64,000 nt of DNA, taken from NCBI GenBank assembly GCA_017470935.1, contig JAFUXG010000021.1:18959-82958 (forward strand), given 5' to 3'. The notes under the pieces are model-generated. The model was not told where the DNA came from and did no database searches. It saw only the letters and a list, made by a program, of their open reading frames with translations. This stretch comes from Lachnospiraceae bacterium (GTDB lineage Bacteria; Bacillota; Clostridia; Lachnospirales; Lachnospiraceae). Position 1 is the first letter of the stretch. Each line of letters starts with the position of its first letter. The position numbers were made by a program, and so were the translations under genes. This document shows, piece by piece, positions 35,297 through 44,797 of this stretch.

Positions 35297-35508
35297 TAGG
35301 CGCTTGCGAAACTCATTAATAATCTATATTGTGTTGTGAATGTTGTATAGATTCCATAAGCAGGTGCTTTGATGCCGCCGGTACTTAATGAGCAGTTTAC
35401 TGCGAATTTAGTACCGCTGCGTGCATCGAGCAGCGAGAGCGTGCCTGCGTTGGAACTATACAACGTTCACAACAGACAAAGTGTATATTTGAGTTTCGCA
35501 AATGCCTA
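35297..35508. mobile_element. MITE-like element with long terminal inverted repeats and 12-bp target duplication
   Basis: The two ends are imperfect inverted repeats of about 65 bp: TAGGCGCTTGCGAAACTC at the left against GAGTTTCGCAAATGCCTA at the right, continuing through TGTTGTGAATGTTGTATAG versus CTATACAACGTTCACAACA. The centre holds smaller nested hairpins (GGTACT...AGTACC around GCAGTTTACTGC). The 12-base sequence AAGAATAATCAA occurs at 35285-35296 and again at 35509-35520, as expected for a target-site duplication. No protein is encoded. The right end lies 36 bases upstream of the SDR start. A shorter relative is at 52341-52430. Confidence 0.7.
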
Positions 35509-35543
35509 AAGAATAATCAACTATGAAAGGAGCATAACAAAGT

Positions 35544-36317
35544 ATGAAGAATTATTTTGACTTAAAGGGACAGGTTGCAGTGGTCACAGGCGCATCAACA
35601 GGATTGGGAGTACAGATGGCTAAGGCATTAGCCAGCCAGGGAGCTGACATAGTATGTCTTGCGAGACGCCAGAATCTTATTGATGAGGTGGCAGCTGACA
35701 TTTCTAAGGAGTTTGGAGTTAAAGCAATTGGTATCCGCTGCGATATTACTGACAGCGCCAATGTTGATGAGGCAGTTGACACTATTCTTAAGGAATTTGG
35801 ACGCATAGATATTCTTATTAATAATGCAGGAACTGGCGGAGTTACTCCTGCTGAGGATGTACCTGATGAAATGTTCTACAACGAGGTCAATATTGATCTG
35901 TTTGGTACCTTCAGGGTGGCAAGAGCAGTTGCAAAGAAGGCTATGATCCCTGCTAAGTACGGCAGGGTTATTAATATTGCGTCTATGTACGGTATGGTTG
36001 GTAACAAGATTGCACCTTCCTCACCTTACCATGCAGCAAAGGGTGGTGTTGTGAATCTTACAAGAGCACTGGCTGCTGAGTGGGGTAAGTACGGAATTAC
36101 AGTAAATGCAATATGCCCAGGATATTTCTATACTCCTCTTACAAAGGAGACGCTTGACAGTGATTTCTTCCAGGCTAATGCGAAGTCATTTATTCCGCTT
36201 GAAAGATATGGTAATGAGGGCGAGCTTGATACAGCGGCATTGTTCCTGTCATCACAGGCATCTACCTATGTTACAGGTGTAATCCTTCCGGTTGATGGTG
36301 GATACACATCTATGTAG
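35544..36317 (+). CDS. SDR-family oxidoreductase (gluconate 5-dehydrogenase-like)
   Basis: Classical short-chain dehydrogenase/reductase of 257 residues: VVTGASTGLGVQMA (cofactor loop), CDITDS, INNAGTGG, Ser of INIASMYG and SPYHAAKGG with the YxxxK active site, and the C-terminal TGVILPVDGGYTS. The closest pattern is the gluconate 5-dehydrogenase / 2-deoxygluconate 3-dehydrogenase / FabG group; the substrate cannot be told. AAAGGAG precedes ATG 35544. It is 2 bases from the EamA transporter and probably co-transcribed. The MITE-like element lies directly upstream and may have altered its promoter. Confidence 0.85.
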   Translation: MKNYFDLKGQVAVVTGASTGLGVQMAKALASQGADIVCLARRQNLIDEVAADISKEFGVKAIGIRCDITDSANVDEAVDTILKEFGRIDILINNAGTGGVTPAEDVPDEMFYNEVNIDLFGTFRVARAVAKKAMIPAKYGRVINIASMYGMVGNKIAPSSPYHAAKGGVVNLTRALAAEWGKYGITVNAICPGYFYTPLTKETLDSDFFQANAKSFIPLERYGNEGELDTAALFLSSQASTYVTGVILPVDGGYTSM

Positions 36318-36319
36318 TT

Positions 36320-37216
36320 ATGATGAAACGAACAAAGAACACCAATCCGGTCAACTGGAACAATAACCATGTTAAGGGTATTGCCTGCATTCTTGCCGCT
36401 GCAGTTGGCTTTTCATTTATGACCTTCTTTGTCAGGATATCAGGTGATCTGCCCACAATGCAGAAGGCATTCTTTCGCAATGCCTTCGCAGCGGTAGTTG
36501 CCATTGTTCTTCTCATAAAAGAAGGGAAGGGTTTTCATATAGAGAAAAAGAACAGGCTGGATATTCTTATGCGGTGTGCATTTGGAACATCAGGGCTTAT
36601 ATGCAACTTCTACGCCATTGATCACCTTGGCATAGCAGATGCTAATATGCTTAACAAGCTCTCACCATTTTTTGCGATTCTTGTATCTATACCTCTTTTG
36701 AAGGAGGTGCCCTCAAGGGTAGATATAGTGACAACCATTATTGCATTTATCGGTGCGCTTTTTATAATTCGTCCGTCCGGAGGGGCAGAGGCTGTGCCGG
36801 CACTACTTGGACTGTATGGCGGCTTTGGAGCGGGTACGGCATATGCGTTTGTGAGAAAGCTTGGAAAGAAGGGAGAGCGCACCCCCATAATAGTCATGTG
36901 CTTTTCAGTTTTTTCCTGTCTGGTGACGGGACCATTTCTTGTGCTTAATTATCATCCCATGACCCTTAAGCAGTTTGCCTTTTTGATGCTGGCGGGTGTG
37001 GGGGCATCCATTGGGCAGTTTGGAATAACCACAGCCTATAAATATGCGCCGGCAAAGGAGATTTCTGTATTTGATTATACGCAGGTCATATTTGCTGCTA
37101 TGTGGGGCATGATATTCTTAAATGAGATACCGGTTCCCCTTAGTATTGTGGGATATGTTATCATCATAGGAATGGCAGTGCTTAGGTGGTATTATAATCT
37201 CCATCATTTAGATTGA
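36320..37216 (+). CDS. EamA/DMT-family transporter
   Basis: Membrane protein of 298 residues with about 10 hydrophobic helices in two EamA repeats (GIACILAAAVGFSFMTFFVRI at the first, GLYGGFGAGTAYAFVRKLG at the second). Drug/metabolite-transporter superfamily; substrates in this family range over amino acids and nucleotides. It follows the SDR gene by 2 bases and is likely coupled to it. Specificity unknown. Confidence 0.82.
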   Translation: MMKRTKNTNPVNWNNNHVKGIACILAAAVGFSFMTFFVRISGDLPTMQKAFFRNAFAAVVAIVLLIKEGKGFHIEKKNRLDILMRCAFGTSGLICNFYAIDHLGIADANMLNKLSPFFAILVSIPLLKEVPSRVDIVTTIIAFIGALFIIRPSGGAEAVPALLGLYGGFGAGTAYAFVRKLGKKGERTPIIVMCFSVFSCLVTGPFLVLNYHPMTLKQFAFLMLAGVGASIGQFGITTAYKYAPAKEISVFDYTQVIFAAMWGMIFLNEIPVPLSIVGYVIIIGMAVLRWYYNLHHLD

Positions 37217-37338
37217 AGATGGATAATATGTTTATAGAATTTGATTTTTGGCAAAAGTGTGATATACTACCTTTGTTACATGTTCAGTTATCCGGCGATG
37301 GATAAGACTGATACGCATATTTTCGAGGAGCAGCTAAC

Positions 37339-37704
37339 ATGGAAAGAATAGACCTTCAGTACGATATTCTTAAACAATTGATTTCATATAGCGAGAATCT
37401 TATTCCTGCCCTTCAGAATCTTATTGAGGAGCTTCGGGGCGAGGAGAAGGAGGATACCGGTGATTATCTCAATGAGGTAATATCGGGAATCAACTGGGAG
37501 ATAGAGGTATACAATCAATGTGCTGATATTATAAATGAACGAAGCAGCTATATTGATAAGAAATCTATGATAACAGCAGTTAAGAATCTTGGAATCAGCT
37601 TGAACAGCGGCAATTATATCCTGGTAGCGGAGTGCTTAGAGGAGGATTTCATTCCATTTCTTAACAAGCTTACATTGGTGGCAAAGATGATTGTGCAGCC
37701 GTAA
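37339..37704 (+). CDS. small helical protein of unknown function
   Basis: Acidic, all-helical protein of 121 residues without recognisable domain, signal peptide or membrane segment. It looks like a four-helix bundle (repeated leucine/isoleucine heptads: LKQLISYSENLIPALQNLIEEL). GAGGAGCAGCTAAC before the ATG is a good ribosome binding site, and a strong hairpin follows, so it is a real single gene. The facing gene is FliD-like, and size and shape recall flagellar chaperones (FliT/FlgN class), but no sequence motif confirms this. Confidence 0.55.
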   Translation: MERIDLQYDILKQLISYSENLIPALQNLIEELRGEEKEDTGDYLNEVISGINWEIEVYNQCADIINERSSYIDKKSMITAVKNLGISLNSGNYILVAECLEEDFIPFLNKLTLVAKMIVQP

Positions 37705-37706
37705 TA

Positions 37707-37738
37707 AAAGCCCTTAGGTCAATGTACCTAAGGGCTTT
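37707..37738. terminator. bidirectional hairpin terminator
   Basis: AAAGCCCTTAGGT pairs perfectly with ACCTAAGGGCTTT (13 bp) around CAATGT. It lies between two convergent genes. The minus-strand side ends in TTTT, so it can end the FliD-like transcript as well. Confidence 0.8.
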
Positions 37739-37790
37739 CGTAATTATAATACTGATTATACTGTTGATCGTAATATCAGTTGTTTTACTG

Positions 37791-39074
37791 TTATCTGTAA
37801 TCGTTGAACAACAGGCCTGAATATTTTGATGGATTGTACGGATTGGGATAGGTCCGCGTGGTGTTAGGATATGTTACCACAACCTTATCCACGTAATCCA
37901 AAGGATTGAGCGTCATCTTGCCGGTTGCTTTCTGCAGATCTGACTTAAAATCTGACAGCTTATCATTGAATAATGCCTGAATCCTTGAGCTTGAGAATAT
38001 GTCGTCATCATCATTCCGCACCAGATGGCCGTTGTCGTCAATTGTTATTCCTGCAGCGTTGAGCTCAGTAGAGTGCCTCCTTGCAACATTGGATATATCG
38101 TGATACAGTCGGTTGGCACCATGCTGATTCTCATTCTTTGATATATCTACTAAGGCATTATATGAATTCAGGAAATCTGAAATCTTATCTGACAGCTTCT
38201 CCTCGTCAGGAACATAACCTACGTGTATAGGCTCCTCGCTTGTGGACAGCAGGTCGATATCCATTGAATGATTAAGGGATATTCGGTTGCTGACAGAGGT
38301 GTGCAGGGTATCATTGATATAAAATTCAGCGTCGGAAGGTGCTGTATCTACATTATCAATACCTAAAGCGGAAGATATATCGTTCTCTAAATAGGTCTCA
38401 TCAAATTGGAAGATAAGCTCCCTGTTCTCCGGCTTGCCCACATCATCTGAACGAAGTACAAGGGCGCTTGTTCCGTCCATACGGTTGCTTCTTACGGAAG
38501 CATGTACGCCTATGTCATTGTCGTTAATCGAGCTTGCCAGATTGCGCTGGATATCTATATTAGTGTCATTGTCATATATCTTCATATGGAAGGTATATTC
38601 ATTATCTTTGACTGAAATACCGAAGGAGTACTCCCCTGGTTCAAATGATAATTCCCCTGAAGAAAGATAACGTCCTACGTTGGTCTGTCCCTTGGCCAGA
38701 CTATTAACCTGAAGTGTAAGATCCTCAGGAAGCTCTTCGGAGGCATCCTCTCGGAGACTTGCATAGGCAACCTTCTCATTGCTGGAAACAGCCTTCATCT
38801 CAGAGAAATCATTATCATTCCCACCGCTTAATGCATCGCTCTCCGCATCCAAAGCCATAGCGGCTTCCTTAATTCCGATAGCATAAGCCTGCAGATGATC
38901 GGAGAAGGTAAACTTGTAAAGTGGAGAATTCTGATTCTGCTTAACAATATTCTGATATACAGTTTTCAAGTCGTCTTTCTTATGGGACTTGTTAGAAGAA
39001 TTAGACCTCTGGCTGCCCTTAGGCGGCAGAATTTGTGTGCTATAATAATTATAGACATTATTCAGATTAACCAT
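37791..39074 (-). CDS. FliD-like (flagellar hook-associated protein 2-like) protein
   Basis: Protein of 427 residues with the middle and C-terminal patterns of FliD: LQVNSLAKGQTNVG, a beta-rich segment YTFHMKIYDNDTNIDIQRNLASSIND followed by ASVRSNRMDGTSALVLRSDDVGKPEN, then KISDFLNSYNALVDI and AAGITIDDNGHLV. FliD caps the flagellar filament, but this protein lacks the long C-terminal coiled-coil of the classic form and is shorter, so it may be a divergent cap or a surface protein of the same fold. AAGGAGGTAACTGTT before ATG 39074 sets the start; an upstream in-frame ATG at 39212 lacks one. No other flagellar gene is adjacent. Confidence 0.6.
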   Translation of the reverse strand: MVNLNNVYNYYSTQILPPKGSQRSNSSNKSHKKDDLKTVYQNIVKQNQNSPLYKFTFSDHLQAYAIGIKEAAMALDAESDALSGGNDNDFSEMKAVSSNEKVAYASLREDASEELPEDLTLQVNSLAKGQTNVGRYLSSGELSFEPGEYSFGISVKDNEYTFHMKIYDNDTNIDIQRNLASSINDNDIGVHASVRSNRMDGTSALVLRSDDVGKPENRELIFQFDETYLENDISSALGIDNVDTAPSDAEFYINDTLHTSVSNRISLNHSMDIDLLSTSEEPIHVGYVPDEEKLSDKISDFLNSYNALVDISKNENQHGANRLYHDISNVARRHSTELNAAGITIDDNGHLVRNDDDDIFSSSRIQALFNDKLSDFKSDLQKATGKMTLNPLDYVDKVVVTYPNTTRTYPNPYNPSKYSGLLFNDYR

Positions 39075-39326
39075 AACAGTTACCTCCTTCCTTGGATGAT
39101 AAGATAACTCATGGGACCGCGCTATTCCATTAACGAGACTTCCCCACGGTTCAATATAATTACTGTAATTATAACGCATGTAAACAATTGTGTCTATTGG
39201 AATAATTAACAAAGATTACACAAGTAATCCAAATATAATTGTGCAAGTTTACTGACAAAATAACGAAAAATCAGGTGTTTTCGCTTTTGATTGATTTTGG
39301 AAGCTCATTTAACATAAAAAAAGGTG

Positions 39327-39355
39327 TTGACAGAAATGCTGGAATATGATAATGT
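39327..39355 (+). promoter_or_regulatory. promoter of the rplJ leader
   Basis: TTGACA (39327-39332), 17-base spacer, TAATGT (39350-39355). A near-consensus sigma-A promoter placed just before the L10 leader. Confidence 0.8.
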
Positions 39356-39360
39356 AGCAA

Positions 39361-39524
39361 ATGATGTGCTGCCGAAGACAGCAGGTACCGTTATGGTGTA
39401 AGCATTGCGCCTGCCGAGGAAGAGTCATGAATTATTATATCTGAAGCTTAGCATTTATGCAACATATAGTATCAGATATTAGATTGACGTTTTCACTCCA
39501 TGTCTTTGGACATGGAGTTTTTAA
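39361..39524 (+). promoter_or_regulatory. ribosomal protein L10 leader with attenuator
   Basis: The leader has the hallmark of L10 leaders: a hairpin region GCTGCCGAAGACAGCAGGTACCG followed by TGCGCCTGCCGAGGAAGAG. L10 (with L12) binds this RNA and lowers expression of its own operon. Before the rplJ start, ACTCCATGTC pairs with GACATGGAGT (39495-39518) and runs into TTTTT, a transcription attenuator. Confidence 0.85.
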
Positions 39525-39603
39525 TTATCGCAGGGAGCAATCTCATCTTCCCTGATCGATTCTATATCGTGCAGTCATTAATATTAATAAGGAGGCACAT
39601 ACG

Positions 39604-40119
39604 ATGGCAAAGGTAGAGTTAAAGCAGCCTATCGTTGAGGAGATCAAAGCTCAGCTTGATGGCGCACAGTCAGCAGTACTTGTTGATTATCGTGGACTTA
39701 CCGTAGAGCAGGACACAAGACTTCGTAAGGAACTTCGTGAAGCAGGTGTTACCTACAAGGTATATAAGAACACAATGGTGCGTTTCGCAATTGACGGAAC
39801 AGAGTTTGATGCTTTGAAGGATTCGTTGGAAGGACCTAACGCAATTGCTATTTCTAAGGATGATGCAACAGCGCCTGCAAGAATTCTTGCTAAATTCGCT
39901 AAGGAAGCAGAGGCATTAGAGATTAAGTGCGGTATTGTAGAGGGAAACTTCTATGATCAGGCAGGAATCAAAGCTATTTCCAGCATCCCATCAAGAGAAG
40001 AGCTTCTTTCAAAGATGCTTGGAAGCTTACAGTCACCTATCACCAATTTTGCAAGAGTGCTTAAGCAGATTGCAGAGAAGGGTGAAGGCGAGACACCGGA
40101 AGCACCGGCTGAGGCATAA
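39604..40119 (+). CDS. rplJ: 50S ribosomal protein L10
   Basis: L10, 171 residues, usual length. VLVDYRGLTVEQDTRLRKELREAGVTYKVYKNTM is the conserved RNA-binding region, and the C-terminal helix (ITNFARVLKQIAEK) is the L7/L12 dimer-binding part. It anchors the L12 stalk on the 50S subunit and autoregulates through the leader upstream. AAGGAGG precedes the start. Confidence 0.98.
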   Translation: MAKVELKQPIVEEIKAQLDGAQSAVLVDYRGLTVEQDTRLRKELREAGVTYKVYKNTMVRFAIDGTEFDALKDSLEGPNAIAISKDDATAPARILAKFAKEAEALEIKCGIVEGNFYDQAGIKAISSIPSREELLSKMLGSLQSPITNFARVLKQIAEKGEGETPEAPAEA

Positions 40120-40231
40120 TGTAGTTTATGCGGCTTGTAATGCATGTTAATATGTAAGATTTGTATTATGCATTTTGTAACAAGAAGATTTTTATAAGTA
40201 GAAAAAGATTTTATAATGGAGGAATTTAAAG

Positions 40232-40603
40232 ATGACTACTCAGGAATTTATTGAAGAGATCAAGAAGTTAAGCGTTTTAGAGCTGAATGAATTAGTTAAG
40301 GCTTGCGAGGAAGAGTTCGGCGTATCTGCAGCAGCAGGTGTTGTAGTTGCAGCAGGCGGTGCAGCAGCAGGCGGAGAGGCAGCAGCTGAGAAGGATGAGT
40401 TCGATGTTGAGCTTACAGAGGTTGGTGCTAACAAGGTTAAGGTTATCAAGGTTGTTCGTGAGGTAACAGGTCTTGGACTTAAGGAAGCTAAGGAGGTTGT
40501 TGATGGCGCACCTAAGGTCGTTAAGGAGGGTGCATCTAAGGCAGAGGCTGAGGACATCAAGACTAAGTTAGAGGCTGAGGGTGCTAAGGTTACTCTTAAG
40601 TAA
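40232..40603 (+). CDS. rplL: 50S ribosomal protein L7/L12
   Basis: L7/L12 stalk protein, 123 residues: N-terminal dimerisation domain ([34 protein letters not shown]), Ala/Gly hinge, and C-terminal factor-binding domain ([31 protein letters not shown]). It recruits translation GTPases to the ribosome. A strong terminator follows the gene, and rpoB has its own promoter. Confidence 0.98.
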   Translation: MTTQEFIEEIKKLSVLELNELVKACEEEFGVSAAAGVVVAAGGAAAGGEAAAEKDEFDVELTEVGANKVKVIKVVREVTGLGLKEAKEVVDGAPKVVKEGASKAEAEDIKTKLEAEGAKVTLK

Positions 40604-40624
40604 TCATACTTTTAGCGTATATCT

Positions 40625-40658
40625 AAGGGTGCAGCAGGAATCCTGCTGCACCCTTTCT
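40625..40658 (+). terminator. terminator after rplL
   Basis: AAGGGTGCAGCAGG pairs with CCTGCTGCACCCTT and is followed by a short T-rich run. Likely a partial terminator that separates rplJL from rpoBC. Confidence 0.85.
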
Positions 40659-40662
40659 TGCG

Positions 40663-40710
40663 TATATTACTGTTTAGTACGGTTTCAAAATTTAACTAAA
40701 CAGTAATATA
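40663..40710. repeat. palindromic repeat, relative of the element at the window's right end
   Basis: 16-bp arms (TATATTACTGTTTAGT / ACTAAACAGTAATATA) enclose ACGGTTTCAAAATTTA. The 31 bases 40677-40707 are the exact reverse complement of 63759-63789, where they form the start of a longer inverted-repeat element. This copy looks like the joined ends of such an element. Confidence 0.7.
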
Positions 40711-40794
40711 GTCCACTAGATATGGATACTAAAGGTGCGGCATCCACAATATGTGCTGCCTGCAAAAAATCTTGTCAATACCTGAAAATATTTG

Positions 40795-40823
40795 TTGACA
40801 CTGGAAATTCTTGGTGTTACAAT
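40795..40823 (+). promoter_or_regulatory. promoter of rpoB
   Basis: TTGACA (40795-40800), exactly 17 bases, TACAAT (40818-40823). A strong sigma-A promoter about 75 bases before the rpoB start. Confidence 0.85.
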
Positions 40824-40897
40824 AGTAAAATGTGATTATTGTGGGTAGCTATCCTCAATAGCCAATTTAACAATAAAATCAAGGGGTGAAAACGTCA

Positions 40898-43800
40898 ATG
40901 GAAAAGAACAGAATCAGTCCTGTGAACGCGGGCAAAGGAATCCGAATGAGTTATTCCAGACAAAAAGAAGTACTTGAGATGCCTAATCTCATTGAAGTCC
41001 AGAAGGATTCGTATAATTGGTTTCTGACCGCGGGACTCAAAGAGGTGTTCGAGGATATTTCTCCGATTACCGATTATTCAGGTCAGCTTAGCTTGGAGTT
41101 TGTGGATTTCCAGCTGTGCGAGGAGGATAAGAAGTATACTATTGGAGAATGTAAGGAGAGAGATGCTACATATGCAGCTCCCCTGAAGGTTAATGTACGT
41201 CTTCATAATAAGGAAACGGATGAGATTAACCAGCATGACATTTTTATGGGAGATCTTCCTTTGATGACAGAGACAGGTACCTTTGTTATTAATGGTGCTG
41301 AGCGTGTTATCGTTAGTCAGTTGGTTCGTTCCCCCGGTATTTATTATGCGATCGATCATGATAAGTTAGGAAAGACCCTGTATGCCTGTACAGTTATTCC
41401 TAATCGTGGTGCGTGGCTTGAGTACGAAACAGATTCAAATGACGTTTTTTATGTACGTGTAGATAGAACAAGAAAGGTGCCTATCACTGTTCTTATTCGT
41501 TCTTTGGGAATTGGTACCAATGAACAGATAAAGGAGCTTTTTGGTGAGGAGCCTAAGATTCTTGCCAGCTTTGAGAAGGATCCTTCAACAAATTATGAGG
41601 AGGGTCTGTTAGAGTTATATAAGAAGATTCGTCCAGGTGAGCCTCTTTCTGTGGAAAGTGCAGAGAGCCTTATCAATGCAATGTTCTTTGATCCGAGACG
41701 ATATGATCTTGCAAAGGTTGGACGTTATAAGTTTAATAAGAAGCTTTCATTTAAGAATCGTGTAGCAGGACATGTTCTTTCTGAGGATGCAGTAAGTCCT
41801 GTAACTGGTGAGATTGTTGCAAAGGCAGGGGAGAAGATTGACAGAGACAAGGCTATTGCGATTCAGAATGCTGCCATTCCATACGTAATGGTTCAGACAG
41901 AGGAGCGCAATGTTAAGGTCCTTTCTAATATGATGGTTGATATTAAGGAGTATGTGGACTTTGATGTGGATGAGCTTGGTGTTACTGAGAATGTGTACTA
42001 TCCTGTACTTGAAGGCTTGTTAAATGAGTATAAGGATGAGGAGGAGCTGAAGCGCGCAATCAAGCGTGATATTCATGACCTCATTCCAAAGCATATTACT
42101 AAGGAAGATATACTTGCTTCAATCAATTATAATATTCATCTTGAGTATGGAATTGGTAATGATGATGATATTGACCACTTGGGTAATCGTAGAATCCGTG
42201 CTGTTGGTGAGCTTTTACAGAACCAGTATCGTATTGGTCTTTCTAGGCTTGAAAGGGTTGTCAGAGAGAGAATGTCCACACAGGATATTGAGACTATTAC
42301 ACCACAGTCACTTATCAATATTAAGCCTGTAACAGCTGCTGTTAAGGAGTTCTTCGGTAGCTCGCAGCTGTCACAGTTCATGGATCAGAATAATCCGCTT
42401 TCAGAGTTAACACACAAGAGACGTCTTTCAGCACTTGGTCCCGGTGGTCTTTCCAGAGACCGTGCAGGATTTGAGGTGCGAGATGTTCACTATACACATT
42501 ACGGAAGAATGTGTCCTATTGAGACACCTGAAGGACCAAACATCGGACTTATTAATTCACTTGCAACCTATGCAAGAATCAATCAGTACGGATTTGTTGA
42601 GGCTCCTTACAGAAAGCTTGATAAGACAGATCCAAAGAATCCTATCGTTACAGATGAGGTTGTATATCTTACAGCTGACGAAGAGGATAATTATGTAGTT
42701 GCTCAGGCTAATGAGCAGATTAATCCAGATGGTACATTTGTACGTTCACGTATTGCGGGCCGTTTCCGTGAGGAGACTGCCGAGTTTGAGAGAGAGCGTG
42801 TAGATCTTATGGACGTATCTCCTAAGATGGTGTTCTCCGTTGCCACATCAATGATCCCATTCCTGGAGAATGATGATGCTAACCGTGCGCTGATGGGTTC
42901 TAACATGCAGCGTCAGGCAGTGCCCCTTCTTAAGACTGAAGCACCTGTTGTTGGTACAGGTATGGAGGAGAAGGCAGCGGTTGATTCAGGAGTCTGTATC
43001 GTTGCAAAGCATGATGGTGTTGTAGAGCGATCTACAAGTAAAGAGATCGTCGTTAAATGTGATGACGGAAGCGTTGATACCTACGAGGTTATCAAGTTTG
43101 CAAGAAGTAACCAGGGTAACTGTATGAATCAGAGACCTATTGTTAATAAGGGTGACAGAGTTAAGGCCGGAGAGGTTATTGCTGATGGTGCTTCTACAGC
43201 CGGCGGAGAGATTGCTCTTGGCAAGAATCCTCTTATCGGTTTCATGACCTGGGAGGGTTATAACTACGAGGATGCGGTACTTCTTTCAGAGCGTCTTGTT
43301 CAGGAGGATGTATATACATCTGTTCATATTGAGGAATATGAGGTTGATGCAAGAGATACCAAGCTGGGACCTGAGGAGATCACAAGGGAGATTGCAGGCC
43401 AGTCTCAGGAGCTTCTCAAAAATCTTGATGAGAATGGTATCATTCGTATTGGAGCAGAGGTTCGTGCCAATGATATATTGGTTGGTAAGGTTACTCCTAA
43501 GGGAGAGACAGAGCTTACCGCTGAGGAGAGACTGCTTCGTGCGATTTTTGGAGAGAAGGCTAGAGAGGTACGTGATACATCTCTTCGTGTACCCCATGGT
43601 GCATTTGGTATCGTAATGGATACTAAGATGTTTACAAGAGAGAACAATGACGAGCTCCCACCTGGAGTTAACAAGTCAGTTCGTGTATATATTGCTCAGA
43701 AGAGAAAGATCAGTGTTGGCGATAAGATGGCTGGCCGGCATGGTAATAAGGGTGTTATCTCCCGTATTTTGCCTGTTGAGGATATGCCATTCCTTCCGAA

Positions 43801-44779
43801 TGGACGTCCGCTTGATATCGTTCTTAATCCTTTGGGTGTGCCTTCACGTATGAACATCGGACAGGTGTTAGAGGTGCATTTAGGTCTTGCTGCAAAGGCA
43901 CTTGGATTTAATATTTCAACTCCTGTATTTGACGGTGCTAACGAAGAGGATATTATGGAGACTCTTGAGATGGCTAATGATTACGTCAATGAAGAGTGGG
44001 AGGTATTTGATAAGAAATGGAGAAGCCAGGTTGCGGATGAGGTTATGGATTACCTCTATGAGAACCGTGACCATAGGGAAGAGTGGAAGGGTGTTCCTAT
44101 TAACCGTACCGGTAAGGTAACACTTCGTGATGGCCGTACAGGTGAGGAGTTTGATTCTCCAGTAACAATCGGCTTCATGCATTACCTGAAGCTTCATCAT
44201 TTGGTTGATGATAAGATCCATGCCCGTTCAACAGGTCCATACTCGCTGGTGACACAGCAGCCCCTTGGCGGCAAGGCACAGTTTGGTGGACAGCGTTTCG
44301 GAGAGATGGAGGTTTGGGCTCTTGAGGCTTATGGTGCTTCATATACACTTCAGGAGATTCTTACTGTTAAGTCCGATGATGTTGTAGGACGTGTGAAGAC
44401 CTACGAGGCGATCATCAAGGGTGACAACATTCCTGAGCCGGGAATTCCGGAATCATTTAAGGTGCTTCTTAAGGAGTTCCAGTCACTTGCGTTAGACGTA
44501 AGAGTGCTTAAGGAAGACGGCAATGAGGTTGAGATCCGTGAGAATGTTGACTATGGAAATGATGATATGCGCAGGTTTGGCAATATGGATTATGACAGTC
44601 AGGAATCAGAGATGAAGGAGCATGGTTATTCCGGAGTCGACGAGGATGACAATAATTACGAGCTTGAGGGTGACGGTTATGACGACAGCTACGATGACTA
44701 CGGCGATGGCGATGAGGATGATGGCGGCTTTAGTGAAGACAGTTACGATGACAGCTACAATGATAATTATGATGATTAA
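40898..44779 (+). CDS. rpoB: DNA-directed RNA polymerase beta subunit
   Basis: RpoB of about 1293 residues. Conserved parts include the rifampicin region ([35 protein letters not shown]), [17 protein letters not shown], and [13 protein letters not shown] near the catalytic centre. The C-terminal 60 residues after [15 protein letters not shown] form an unusually long tail made almost only of Asp, Glu, Gly and Tyr. ATG 40898 follows AAGGGGTG at a long distance; the GTG at 40886 is too close to it. The rifampicin region shows the wild-type residues (Gln, Asp, His, Ser at the usual positions). Confidence 0.98.
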   Translation: MEKNRISPVNAGKGIRMSYSRQKEVLEMPNLIEVQKDSYNWFLTAGLKEVFEDISPITDYSGQLSLEFVDFQLCEEDKKYTIGECKERDATYAAPLKVNVRLHNKETDEINQHDIFMGDLPLMTETGTFVINGAERVIVSQLVRSPGIYYAIDHDKLGKTLYACTVIPNRGAWLEYETDSNDVFYVRVDRTRKVPITVLIRSLGIGTNEQIKELFGEEPKILASFEKDPSTNYEEGLLELYKKIRPGEPLSVESAESLINAMFFDPRRYDLAKVGRYKFNKKLSFKNRVAGHVLSEDAVSPVTGEIVAKAGEKIDRDKAIAIQNAAIPYVMVQTEERNVKVLSNMMVDIKEYVDFDVDELGVTENVYYPVLEGLLNEYKDEEELKRAIKRDIHDLIPKHITKEDILASINYNIHLEYGIGNDDDIDHLGNRRIRAVGELLQNQYRIGLSRLERVVRERMSTQDIETITPQSLINIKPVTAAVKEFFGSSQLSQFMDQNNPLSELTHKRRLSALGPGGLSRDRAGFEVRDVHYTHYGRMCPIETPEGPNIGLINSLATYARINQYGFVEAPYRKLDKTDPKNPIVTDEVVYLTADEEDNYVVAQANEQINPDGTFVRSRIAGRFREETAEFERERVDLMDVSPKMVFSVATSMIPFLENDDANRALMGSNMQRQAVPLLKTEAPVVGTGMEEKAAVDSGVCIVAKHDGVVERSTSKEIVVKCDDGSVDTYEVIKFARSNQGNCMNQRPIVNKGDRVKAGEVIADGASTAGGEIALGKNPLIGFMTWEGYNYEDAVLLSERLVQEDVYTSVHIEEYEVDARDTKLGPEEITREIAGQSQELLKNLDENGIIRIGAEVRANDILVGKVTPKGETELTAEERLLRAIFGEKAREVRDTSLRVPHGAFGIVMDTKMFTRENNDELPPGVNKSVRVYIAQKRKISVGDKMAGRHGNKGVISRILPVEDMPFLPNGRPLDIVLNPLGVPSRMNIGQVLEVHLGLAAKALGFNISTPVFDGANEEDIMETLEMANDYVNEEWEVFDKKWRSQVADEVMDYLYENRDHREEWKGVPINRTGKVTLRDGRTGEEFDSPVTIGFMHYLKLHHLVDDKIHARSTGPYSLVTQQPLGGKAQFGGQRFGEMEVWALEAYGASYTLQEILTVKSDDVVGRVKTYEAIIKGDNIPEPGIPESFKVLLKEFQSLALDVRVLKEDGNEVEIRENVDYGNDDMRRFGNMDYDSQESEMKEHGYSGVDEDDNNYELEGDGYDDSYDDYGDGDEDDGGFSEDSYDDSYNDNYDD

Positions 44780-44797
44780 TGGAAGGAGAGCATATAA

